Shown one piece after another: positions 45,292 to 53,162 of a stretch of 64,000 nucleotides of DNA. This stretch comes from Aureibacillus halotolerans (GTDB lineage Bacteria > Bacillota > Bacilli > Bacillales > DSM-28697): the NCBI RefSeq assembly GCF_004363045.1, contig NZ_SNYJ01000004.1, positions 1-64,000 on the forward strand, given 5' to 3'. Position 1 is the first letter of the stretch. Every line of letters starts with the position of its first letter. A program made the translations under genes and the position numbers. The notes beneath the pieces were generated by a model. It worked only from the letters and a program-made list of their open reading frames with translations. It was not told the origin of the DNA and did not search any database.

Positions 45292-45316
45292 AAAAAAAGG
45301 CTGCCGAAGCAACCCT
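45292..45316 (-). terminator. terminator of the antitoxin-like gene
   Basis: On the - strand GGTTGC-TTCG-GCAGCC is followed by seven Ts, a stable UUCG-loop hairpin. Confidence 0.8.
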
Positions 45317-45335
45317 TTACTATCATTTGAATTTA

Positions 45336-45623
45336 TCAAATTAAAGTAGCACTATGTTCCTTTTTAACATTACTGTCAATCATCGTTAATTCTAGTCCTA
45401 AGGCAGAAGCTAATTTTAAAAGTGTTTTCAGTTGTGGAATATCTTTACCAGTTTCTATTCTTGAGATTGTTTTTTGTGGGATACCTGATTTTTTTGACAG
45501 TGCCCTTTGCGATAGTTTCTGTCTGTCGCGTGCAGCCATAAGTTTGCCTACAATCTCCATGATGATATAATCCATTGGATCTTCTTGTTTTAATTCTTCT
45601 CGGAGATCGTTAAACGTCTTCAC
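45336..45623 (-). CDS. XRE/HigA-type antitoxin-like regulator
   Basis: A 95-residue DNA-binding protein. The helix-turn-helix spans about 30-80 (KLSQRALSKKSGIPQKTISR as recognition region). Size, fold and an upstream toxin relic suggest a type II antitoxin whose toxin gene is broken. The GTG at 45623 is preferred because AGGAGG lies 7 bp upstream; a start 9 bp earlier overlaps that site. It may still act as a repressor. Confidence 0.85.
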   Translation of the reverse strand: MKTFNDLREELKQEDPMDYIIMEIVGKLMAARDRQKLSQRALSKKSGIPQKTISRIETGKDIPQLKTLLKLASALGLELTMIDSNVKKEHSATLI

Positions 45624-45696
45624 CTGCTTCACCTCCTAGCATAATTACAATAATATGATCCATTATTCCTTCTCGAAAATCGTGAAATTTCTTCAT
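45610..45696 (-). CDS. 28-residue leader ORF: partial duplicate of the antitoxin start
   Basis: GGGAGG lies 8 bp before an ATG. The product starts MKKFHDFREG and continues IMDHIIVIML, close to the antitoxin opening MKTFNDLREE followed later by PMDYIIMEI. DNA identity is also visible (GATTTTCGAGAAG versus GATCTCCGAGAAG), so this is a partial tandem duplicate of the antitoxin 5' end with an internal deletion. Its stop lies inside the antitoxin gene, so it may couple translation. Confidence 0.4.
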   Translation of the reverse strand: MKKFHDFREGIMDHIIVIMLGGEAGEDV

Positions 45697-45781
45697 CGCC
45701 TAAACCTCCCTGAACATTAAATAGGTATTCCTAATTAGATCGGTCTCTGAGCGCGATTTTCATTTTAAACGTACCGGCGAT

Positions 45782-45950
45782 CTAGTCGCGGGCGTCACTC
45801 GCATAAATAGTCTTACTTAATTCTTTCAGCCAGTTTATTTCATCAACAGGGGTTTTGTTTTTCTTCTTTCTAAATTGGTTGATTAACACGATGGAGCCAC
45901 CGGCATAATAAAAAAATTAAATTCTACTCGTTATAAGATAATGGAACAAA
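45782..45950 (-). pseudogene. RelE/HigB (phage Gp49-like) toxin remnant
   Basis: The C-terminal 44 codons read FFYYAGGSIVLINQFRKKKN then KTPVDEINW, the typical end of Gp49-like/HigB toxins. A TAA at 45917-45919 interrupts the frame where the family has RIL (SRI-stop-FF), one base change from TTA. Upstream the frame is further broken and repeat family A begins. The order toxin-antitoxin fits the intact regulator downstream at 45336. Confidence 0.6.
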
Positions 45951-45966
45951 ATAAATTACAATTTAC

Positions 45967-46222
45967 GCAGAAACAAATATTAGCGTAGTCAACATACGTA
46001 GACTCCTGCGGCAAAGAAATCACGACGAAGTTCTCTTGAGTCGATGATACACTTGTGCCCTTTAGGGTGGAACAGCGCGAGCTGAAGATCCCGCAGGAAA
46101 GCAAGACTCCGAGGAAGCTGAAGCCGTGCCCGGCGGCATAGAAAACACGAGGAGGTCTTCTCGAGTCGATGTTGCACTTGTACCCGTAGGGTGCAAGCGA
46201 AGTATTTTGACGTAGCGGTTCG
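45967..46222 (+). repeat. repeat family A, copy A3 with two nested modules
   Basis: Module M3 (46012-46070) follows CTCCTGCGG; module M4 (46137-46194) follows CCCGGCGG. Removing both restores a continuous family A element like the copies at 30206 and 52568. Confidence 0.85.
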
Positions 46223-46283
46223 TCATCACGTATGACAGCGAAACAAAGCAATTTCTATCACTTACACAAACCAAGCTGCTCCA

Positions 46284-47999
46284 TTAAAGCAAGCTTCCTT
46301 CTAACGTTTTCATTCCATAGAAATACCCTTGTTTGTTCATTAGGTCTTGATAGGAACCGTGCTCAATAATCGTCCCGTGATCCATAACGATAATTTGGTC
46401 CATGGCTTCTAAACTTTTTAAGCGATGACTGACGAGTACCAACGTATCTTGCGCAGCTTGTTCAAAGATGTGCTGGTAAATATGCTGCTCGGTTTCTGCA
46501 TCTAGTGAGGAAGTAGGCTCATCTAATATCCACAGATGTCCTTTTTTTAACAACGCACGCGCAATGGCTAGGCGCTGTTTTTCACCACCAGAGAGGTTTT
46601 CACCATTTTCCAATACGTGATCTTGGAGCGAAAAATGCCCAAGCTTCACATGTTCTAACGCCGATGTCATTTGTTCGTCCGTGAGATTTTCATCAACTAG
46701 CAACAGATTCTCCCGAATTGTCCCGTAGAACATATGATTTTCTTGCTGGACAACCTTTGCCTGCCTCCAGATGGCTTCACTTGCTACCGTTGACGTATCA
46801 TGCTCGTTCCAAAACACGTGACCGGCTTGTCCTTGTTGAAGCTTCAACACGAGCTGAAGTAAAGTGGACTTGCCAGACCCGCTCGCTCCTACAATCGCCG
46901 TTTTAGACCCAGCAGGTATCTTAAGTGAAAGGTTAGAAATCGTTGGTCGCCACTCCTCCATATAGGAGAAGCGAACCCCGTCAAAGGCAACCTCAGGAGC
47001 AGTGTCCGGTAAAGAGTTGATGGATGTTTCACTGGTCACTTGAATGTCCGGATCCTCCATGACATCATATAAGCGCTTAGACGCATCACGACTTTCCTGC
47101 AGATAAATCGGAAAGACGGCCATTGGTGCAGCCGGTTCGAAAACAGTGAGTGATATCATCACCAACATCGCAAGAAGGATGCCATCTAACGTACCTTGCG
47201 TGACTAAATACGCACCTACAGCCAACACGAGCCAACTGATCATAAACGTTATAAACCCATTGACCGATTGCGTGTACACTTTATTAATATTTTCGTTTCT
47301 CTGGTTCTTTATATACGTTTCGGATTGACTCAATAGTTGCGAGCGCCTTGTTTGTAATTGCTGAAACAGCTTTAATTCTCGAAACCCAAACATCACTTCG
47401 GTAATGTCTGTCGATAACTTGCCGCGTTCCTGTCTTACTCTTCCATTAATCTTCACCTGCCGCAGTGAAAACAGTGCAGGAACGACAATGGTTGTTAGTA
47501 AAAAACCAACGAACAAAATAACCGCAATTGCCACAGAATAGAAGCTTGTAAAGAAAATCGTACTAACAAAAACGAGCAATAACACAAGTGGCGGATAAAA
47601 AACGCGCAAAAAGAAATGTTGCAAGCTCTCTACATCACCAACGACGCGACCTAGTAAATCACCACTGCGATATTTGTGAAAGACAGTTGGCACAAGACCG
47701 GCCAGTCTTTCAAAAAACGATACGCGTAAATGACTTAGAATCCCAAAGGTCGCACGATGCGAATAAAATCGTTCCCCAAATTTTGCCCCGGCTTTAATAA
47801 AACCTAAAAGCTTCACCGTCGAAGTCAAAATGATTAACGTAAAAAAAGGAGGCGTTAAGGCAGCTTTTGAAATGAGATAGCCACTGGCAGCAAACAGACC
47901 GACACTGCTAATCCCAGCAATGAAACCAAACAGAATGGAAAAGGTGATTTCCTTTTTCTCAATAAGCATCAGCTTGATGACGTTCAGAAGAGCACTCAT
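46284..47999 (-). CDS. cydC: thiol reductant ABC exporter subunit CydC
   Basis: With CydD exports cysteine or glutathione for assembly of cytochrome bd. A 571-residue fused permease-ATPase with six N-terminal membrane segments (SSVGLFAASGYLISKAALTP is the CydC-type start), then Walker A GASGSGKST, signature SGGEKQRLAIARALL and Walker B LWILDEPTSSLD. Its start overlaps the cydD stop by 4 bp. Note that in B. subtilis the two names are applied in the other order. It is the last gene of cydABDC. Confidence 0.92.
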   Translation of the reverse strand: MSALLNVIKLMLIEKKEITFSILFGFIAGISSVGLFAASGYLISKAALTPPFFTLIILTSTVKLLGFIKAGAKFGERFYSHRATFGILSHLRVSFFERLAGLVPTVFHKYRSGDLLGRVVGDVESLQHFFLRVFYPPLVLLLVFVSTIFFTSFYSVAIAVILFVGFLLTTIVVPALFSLRQVKINGRVRQERGKLSTDITEVMFGFRELKLFQQLQTRRSQLLSQSETYIKNQRNENINKVYTQSVNGFITFMISWLVLAVGAYLVTQGTLDGILLAMLVMISLTVFEPAAPMAVFPIYLQESRDASKRLYDVMEDPDIQVTSETSINSLPDTAPEVAFDGVRFSYMEEWRPTISNLSLKIPAGSKTAIVGASGSGKSTLLQLVLKLQQGQAGHVFWNEHDTSTVASEAIWRQAKVVQQENHMFYGTIRENLLLVDENLTDEQMTSALEHVKLGHFSLQDHVLENGENLSGGEKQRLAIARALLKKGHLWILDEPTSSLDAETEQHIYQHIFEQAAQDTLVLVSHRLKSLEAMDQIIVMDHGTIIEHGSYQDLMNKQGYFYGMKTLEGSLL

Positions 48000-49729
48000 A
48001 CGTCCACCCCTCCTTGTTGAATCGTAACCATCTGTCGATAGGCTGGTAGACTTGCCAACAATTCTTGATGTGTGCCAACCGCTCGCAACTGACCCTTTTC
48101 CATAAAAAGAATTTGGTCAGCCGTTTTTATCGTGTGGAGGCGATGGGCCACGACAATAACGGTTGCCGTCTCATTTAACTTCTCGATCGACTGCTGCAAT
48201 ATTTTTTCCGTGGCTAAATCGAGTCCGCGTGTTGGTTCATCAAGTAAAACGATTGTCGGCTTTTTAAGGAACGCACGCGCAATCGATATCCGCTGCTTCT
48301 CACCACTTGAAAGGCCTCTCCCTGCTTCGCCAATCTTCGTCTGGTACTTGTTCTCCAACGATTGGATAAGCGGGTCAATGCCTGCTAGTTTCGCTGCCTC
48401 ATGAAGGACTGCTTCCTCCGCGGATTCAGATGTTTCCATCGCTATATTTTCAGCAATAGTCCCGGCAAAGATATAGGGATTTTGTGAAATGTAAGCGAGC
48501 TGACGTAGCCATGAAGCTTCTGAATAAGACGATCGCTTTTCTTGATTTACAGTAATAACTCCTTGATCAGGCGTCATCATTCCTGCTAACAAGTGAAGCA
48601 TCGTTGTTTTTCCTGAGCCGCTCGCACCAACGATGGCAATTTTTTGCTTTGGAAAGAAGGTTGCATTCGAAGCTTGTAAGCTAAATTCGCTGTCTGGATA
48701 AGAAAACCTTAAGCTGTCTAGCTTTATCGTTGGAGGCGCCTCCTGCTTGAGCCATTCTTTCTGCCCCCAATGACTTGCGTTGTCTTGTTCATCAAACTCC
48801 TCTAACACTTTTTTCGCTGCACCCATACTGCTTCTGCCATTATGAAATGTTGTCCCAAGTTCCTTTAATGACGTATAAAATTCAGGGACTAAAACTAAAA
48901 TCACAAATGCGGTAAAAAAGGAGATGCTCTCATAAATAATCAGCTGAATCGCTAGTTCAAGGGCAACGAGACCAATACTAAGCATAGAAATCAGCTCGAG
49001 CGCGAACGATTGCGTGAAGGCTATTTTTAAAATCTCCATCGTCGTATCGCGAAAGCTATGACTGCTTTTCTCTATTTCATCTTTTTGTTGGTTTGTTCGG
49101 GAAAATAGTTTTAACGACACGAGGCCTTTCATCGTATCTAAGAAGGTGCCAGAAAAGGATGCTAAGGTTTCTAGCTTTTCTTCCGCTTTTTTTTGTGTCT
49201 TTATCCCAATCACGATCATATAGATCGGGATGAATGGGGCAGAAACGAGTAAAATCATGCCTGAATTTAGATGCTGTGTGAAGATGACAATCAACGCTAG
49301 TAAAGGAACAAAAGCACTTTGCATCACTTGCGGGATAAACTGGCTATAAAAACTATCCATCTCGTCCACACCATCAAGCAACATACTGACTTTTTTACCA
49401 GTTTGTCCTTTCTCAGCAAGAGCAACCGATTGACTGGCGTACTTTGATAAAAGGTGTTTACGAACGTCCCGTTTTACACGACTCGCAAGCGACACACCAA
49501 TACGCTTACTGAGATAATCCGAACAGGCTCTAACGAATAGAACGAGCAATAACCAAAGCAGCAAAGGGATCATCGCCGCAAAAGGTTGATCTTTCAAAAA
49601 AACACCGTCAATGATATCTGTCATGAGAAAGGCTTGAGCAATAATAGCGAAGCCGAGAAATACAGTTAAAACAAGCAACATGTAAATGCTTTTCTTATGC
49701 ATCATGACTGTTTTCTTTAAACTTTGCAT
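47996..49729 (-). CDS. cydD: thiol reductant ABC exporter subunit CydD
   Basis: Partner of CydC. A 577-residue fused permease-ATPase: IIAQAFLMTDIIDGVFL opens the membrane domain, followed by FYSQFIPQVMQSAFVPLLAL and PFIPIYMIVIG as in the CydD subfamily. Walker A GASGSGKTT, signature LSSGEKQRISIARAFL and Walker B IVLLDEPTRGLD close the ATPase. It starts 38 bp after cydB and overlaps cydC by 4 bp. Confidence 0.92.
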   Translation of the reverse strand: MQSLKKTVMMHKKSIYMLLVLTVFLGFAIIAQAFLMTDIIDGVFLKDQPFAAMIPLLLWLLLVLFVRACSDYLSKRIGVSLASRVKRDVRKHLLSKYASQSVALAEKGQTGKKVSMLLDGVDEMDSFYSQFIPQVMQSAFVPLLALIVIFTQHLNSGMILLVSAPFIPIYMIVIGIKTQKKAEEKLETLASFSGTFLDTMKGLVSLKLFSRTNQQKDEIEKSSHSFRDTTMEILKIAFTQSFALELISMLSIGLVALELAIQLIIYESISFFTAFVILVLVPEFYTSLKELGTTFHNGRSSMGAAKKVLEEFDEQDNASHWGQKEWLKQEAPPTIKLDSLRFSYPDSEFSLQASNATFFPKQKIAIVGASGSGKTTMLHLLAGMMTPDQGVITVNQEKRSSYSEASWLRQLAYISQNPYIFAGTIAENIAMETSESAEEAVLHEAAKLAGIDPLIQSLENKYQTKIGEAGRGLSSGEKQRISIARAFLKKPTIVLLDEPTRGLDLATEKILQQSIEKLNETATVIVVAHRLHTIKTADQILFMEKGQLRAVGTHQELLASLPAYRQMVTIQQGGVDV

Positions 49730-49767
49730 AAACGATTCCGCCTTCTAGTAATGACTTGAATCGACAC

Positions 49768-50781
49768 TCACTTTTTCCCTTTCACATAATCTGCATCAAA
49801 TAAAAACAATCGCATGAGCAAAATTAACGAAGGGACGAGCAGCAACAATCCGCCGATAAAGGCGACAATGAGCGCTACAGCCATGGAAGGGTTCGTGACA
49901 CTATCTTCTATATTGATATATGGATAAAGCAAATACGGATACTGTGCCATTCCATAACCGAAGAAGGCGAAGAAAAATTGTAGCATCACCGCAATAAAGG
50001 CTGTGCCATAATTCCTGCCCATATACAACAATCCGGCTGCGACTAAGAAGGAGCCTACGGACAAACCAAAGATCCACCATAGATCCAGCATATTTTCAAA
50101 ATGACGCTCATTATGTTGACTTAAAGCGATCATCGTGGTTAGTGCCATAATAATCGTTGGCGTTGACCAAAACAGCGCCCACTTCCGTACTAACTGAAGG
50201 GCAGGTTGATCATTTGCTCGTGATGCGTAATACGCCAAGAAGCTTGCGCTAATATACAACACAGCGACCATCGCCAAGACGACGATGCTCCAAGATAAGG
50301 GACTCGTAAATAACGTTTTATAAAGGAGAGAAACAACGCCACCCTCTTCCGTAATAAAACCGCCCTCGGAAAGGATTAAAGCAACTGACAATGATGCGGG
50401 AATAAGCAATCCAGTCGCCCCATAGAGAAACATATACGTATTGCTTTTTTTGGACCCGTAATTTTCAAACGCATAAAACGAACCTCGGATGGCCAATAAC
50501 ACAATGGCAATACTCGCCGGTACGAGCAAGGCCGAGCCAAAATAATACGCTGTGGATGGGAAGAACCCAACGATGCCAACAAAAAAGAACACGAGAAATA
50601 CATTGGTCACCTCCCACACAGGAGATAAATACCGAGAAATTAACTTGTTGGTGATGTGATCTTGCTTAGAGACCTTTGCAAAGTAGGCGTAAAACCCTGC
50701 TCCAAAATCAATTGATGCGACAATCAAGTACCCATATAAAAACAACCACAATACCGTGATCCCTACAATTTCGTAGCTCAT
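49768..50781 (-). CDS. cydB: cytochrome bd ubiquinol oxidase subunit II
   Basis: A 337-residue membrane protein with about eight to nine hydrophobic segments, starting ITVLWLFLYGYLIVASIDFG. Together with CydA it forms the membrane-bound terminal oxidase that reduces oxygen to water using quinol. It overlaps the cydA stop by 4 bp (ATGA). Confidence 0.95.
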   Translation of the reverse strand: MSYEIVGITVLWLFLYGYLIVASIDFGAGFYAYFAKVSKQDHITNKLISRYLSPVWEVTNVFLVFFFVGIVGFFPSTAYYFGSALLVPASIAIVLLAIRGSFYAFENYGSKKSNTYMFLYGATGLLIPASLSVALILSEGGFITEEGGVVSLLYKTLFTSPLSWSIVVLAMVAVLYISASFLAYYASRANDQPALQLVRKWALFWSTPTIIMALTTMIALSQHNERHFENMLDLWWIFGLSVGSFLVAAGLLYMGRNYGTAFIAVMLQFFFAFFGYGMAQYPYLLYPYINIEDSVTNPSMAVALIVAFIGGLLLLVPSLILLMRLFLFDADYVKGKK

Positions 50782-52136
50782 GCCGATTCATCCCCTTTGC
50801 TAAGTTCAGGGTAATGTTTCTCTAGTTCCACTTCGACAGGATTGTCCTTGAACAATTTCCTTAACGTACGCACACAAAGTGTTCCGAGCACAATGTATAG
50901 TGCTAAAAACAGAAAGAACATGTGTAGAATATAAGGGGATGAAGTCGCTGCTTCTTCTACGGTCATATAGCCTCTTAAAATCCACGGCTGTCTGCCCAAC
51001 TCGGCAAAGACCCACCCGAATTCAACAGCAAGCATAGCTAACGGTCCACTAGCAGCAAGCATCCAGAGCATCAATCGATTGTGGACATTAAAGCGTTTAA
51101 AGCGGCTTAAGACAAGATAGAGAAACGAAATGCCAAGCAGGAATAATCCGATCGATACCATAAGATCAAAGAAATAGTGAATGATTAATGGCGGTCGTTC
51201 GTCTTCCGGCGTCTCATTTAGCCCTGTGACCTCGCTCGAAAAATCACCATGCGCTAAAAAGCTTAGAAATCCGGGAAGGCGTATTTCACCGACTGGTTCG
51301 TTTTCTTCATTTAGCCACCCAAAAAGAATTAAGTCTGCATTTTCTTCTGTTTCAAAATGCCATTCTGCAGCAGCTAATTTCTCTGGCTGATGTTTTGCTA
51401 GATATTTTGCAGAAACATCACCCGCGACTGCCGTGAAAATAGAAAACACAAAGATTGAGATCACCGTCATCTTCAATGCTTTTTTATGATAGGCTGCTGC
51501 TCCTTTTTTGCGCAATAATGCAATGGCTGCAATCGTTGCTAAGATCGCCGCAACGGTTACATATGACCCGCCTAAGACGTGGAGAATTCTCGTTGGCGAC
51601 GATGGGTTGAACATCGCTTCTAACGGGTTCACAGCGGCAAATTCACCGTTGACCATCGTAAATCCAGCAGGTGAATTCATGAACGAATTGACTGTCGTTA
51701 TAAATACAGCTGACATGCCTGCGCCGATAACGACCGGAATCGATAAAAACCAGTGTGTGTATTTCCCTTTAAAGCGATCCCACGTATACAAATAGATGCC
51801 TAGAAAGATGGCCTCAAAGAAAAACGCAAACACTTCCATAAACAGCGGCAGTGCAATGACATTCCCTGCCAACTCCATAAAATTAGGCCAAACTAATGAA
51901 AGCTGAAGCCCTATAGCTGTACCGGTCACTACACCAATCGCCACTGTGATCACAAAGCCTCGCGCCCATCGCTTTGCCAATAACTCATAATGTTTGTCTT
52001 TCTTTTTTATGCCGATAAACTCTGCGATTGAAATGAATAACGGAACCCCAACACCTAACGTAGCGAAGATAATATGAAAAATTAAGGTCATTGCTGTAAT
52101 TAACCTACTTAACGTAACCGTATCTAGAAACTCCAT
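50778..52136 (-). CDS. cydA: cytochrome bd ubiquinol oxidase subunit I
   Basis: The haem-bearing subunit of the bd-type oxidase. A 452-residue protein with nine membrane segments; H21 in LIFHIIFATLGVG is the conserved haem ligand near the N-terminus. The quinol loop has a short GRQPW segment (GWVFAELGRQPWI), as in shorter bd/CIO-type enzymes without the long Q-loop. The ATG at 52136 is preferred: GAGGAGG lies 6 bp upstream, and the longer frame would run into the Rex-like operator. Confidence 0.95.
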   Translation of the reverse strand: MEFLDTVTLSRLITAMTLIFHIIFATLGVGVPLFISIAEFIGIKKKDKHYELLAKRWARGFVITVAIGVVTGTAIGLQLSLVWPNFMELAGNVIALPLFMEVFAFFFEAIFLGIYLYTWDRFKGKYTHWFLSIPVVIGAGMSAVFITTVNSFMNSPAGFTMVNGEFAAVNPLEAMFNPSSPTRILHVLGGSYVTVAAILATIAAIALLRKKGAAAYHKKALKMTVISIFVFSIFTAVAGDVSAKYLAKHQPEKLAAAEWHFETEENADLILFGWLNEENEPVGEIRLPGFLSFLAHGDFSSEVTGLNETPEDERPPLIIHYFFDLMVSIGLFLLGISFLYLVLSRFKRFNVHNRLMLWMLAASGPLAMLAVEFGWVFAELGRQPWILRGYMTVEEAATSSPYILHMFFLFLALYIVLGTLCVRTLRKLFKDNPVEVELEKHYPELSKGDESA

Positions 52137-52247
52137 TTCGGCCTCCTCATCGTTATCTTTTAGACCTCTTCTACATACAATAATAGCATCATATCCTCTA
52201 TCTATGAAAACAAGTGGTGAAGGTTTCATGACCATATTGTGAGGTTT

Positions 52248-52265
52248 TTGTGAAGGATTGCACAA
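52248..52265. promoter_or_regulatory. Rex operator in the cydA control region
   Basis: TTGTGAA-GGAT-TGCACAA matches the Rex consensus TTGTGAA-N4-TTCACAA with one mismatch. A further half site TTGTGAG lies at 52238-52244. Rex derepresses cyd when NADH is high, i.e. at low oxygen. Confidence 0.6.
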
Positions 52266-52506
52266 ACTTTTTGTTACAGTGCATTTTACGCAAAAAAAGA
52301 CTACTTCCCTTTATGGAGATAGTCTTCATATTAATTAATCAACTTTCGCAACGCAAAAACCACCTTCGACGCTAACAGTTCTTGAGTGGAGGAAATTTGA
52401 GATAGGTCTATTAGAAGTTAGAGAAAAACACCACCTTATTTAGTAAAGTGAATCAACGCGTTCACTACCTTCACCTCCAAAAGAAATAAAGCTTTATTTT
52501 AAAGGC
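52266..52506. other. upstream cyd gap with orphan hairpin and small ORF
   Basis: A hairpin (AAGACTACTTCC with GGAGATAGTCTT) at 52292-52327 gives a T-run on the - strand upstream of cydA. To its right, GGAGGTGAAGGTA precedes a GTG at 52465 that encodes only nine residues (52436-52465). This may be a small transcript ending before cydA. No larger gene was seen. Confidence 0.4.
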
Positions 52507-52563
52507 TAAGAAATCACGGTGAGGTACTTTCGAATCGATGATGCACTTATGCCCTTTAGGGTG
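52507..52563 (+). repeat. module M5, outside a family A host
   Basis: AAATCACGGTGAGGTACTTT, ATCGATGATGCACTTATG and CCCTTTAGGGTG match the nested modules elsewhere. It sits just before the reverse copy A4, not inside it. Confidence 0.7.
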
Positions 52564-52567
52564 AAAA

Positions 52568-52714
52568 GAATCACGACCGCTTCGTCAAAATACTTCGCTT
52601 TCCGCGGGCACGGCTTCAGCTTCCTCGGAAAGCAAGCTTTCCTGTGGGATCTTCAGCTCGCGCTGTTCCCGCAGGAGTCTACGTATTTTGACTACGCTGA
52701 TGTTTGTTTCTGCG
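52568..52714 (-). repeat. repeat family A, uninterrupted copy A4
   Basis: Reverse orientation; matches A2 over nearly its full length with the outer arms GCTTCGTCAAAATAC and GTATTTTGACTACGC. No module inside. Confidence 0.85.
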
Positions 52715-52815
52715 TAAATTGGTTTTATTTTTTATTGGTCTCATATAATGGTGAACATGGAAAATTGAGTTGTGCTGTGTTGCTTTAGTAAACAAGCCAA
52801 GTAAGCGCATCGCTT

Positions 52816-52965
52816 CATGCAGAATTATATCACCTGATGCCCGAAGATCATCTGCTTCACAGGATTATTGCGACGGTAGATTTTGCTGTTTTTTCAAATT
52901 CTGTGGATCTTACCCAAAAAGTTGGGGTTGACTTGAGCAACATTCGTACATTTCGCAACGATTAA
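52816..52965 (+). pseudogene. IS1182-like transposase N-terminal remnant
   Basis: The frame reads ELYHLMPEDHLLHRIIATVDF, the characteristic start of IS1182-type transposases (PEDHLLxxI...VDF). It then leaves family sequence and stops at TAA 52963. The rest of the transposase is missing; the block from 52908 on recurs at 10978. Confidence 0.5.
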
Positions 52966-53073
52966 TGGCTTCTTTACACCTTTAAGTCTGCCTATCCTAG
53001 CAATTGAGTGTCTTCACAAATTGAATCTGATATGGAGCAAGCGATTCAGAAAGTGCAAAACGTAAGCTTCTAA

Positions 53074-53150
53074 AAACCAGCGGTCACTAGCGAGACTCCT
53101 GCGGCAACGAAACCACGATGAGAAGCACTTCTGAATCGATGTTGCCCTGC
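53074..53150 (+). repeat. family B fragment with partial module M6
   Basis: AAACCAGCGGTCACTAGCGA up to CTCCTGCGG, then a partial module beginning CAACGAAACCACGATGAGAAG. It lies just beyond the aprX stop; the rest of the B element is missing. Confidence 0.7.
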
Positions 53151-53162
53151 TCCTCTTTTCTC

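Noticed and set aside
45967-46222. CRISPR-like array
   Set aside because: Repeated units are nested modules, not regularly spaced direct repeats with unique spacers.
45931-46251. Three overlapping - strand ORFs
   Set aside because: Formed by repeat A3 and its nested modules, not genes.
52519-52788. 89-residue + strand ORF
   Set aside because: Coded by module M5 and repeat A4; only repeat DNA.
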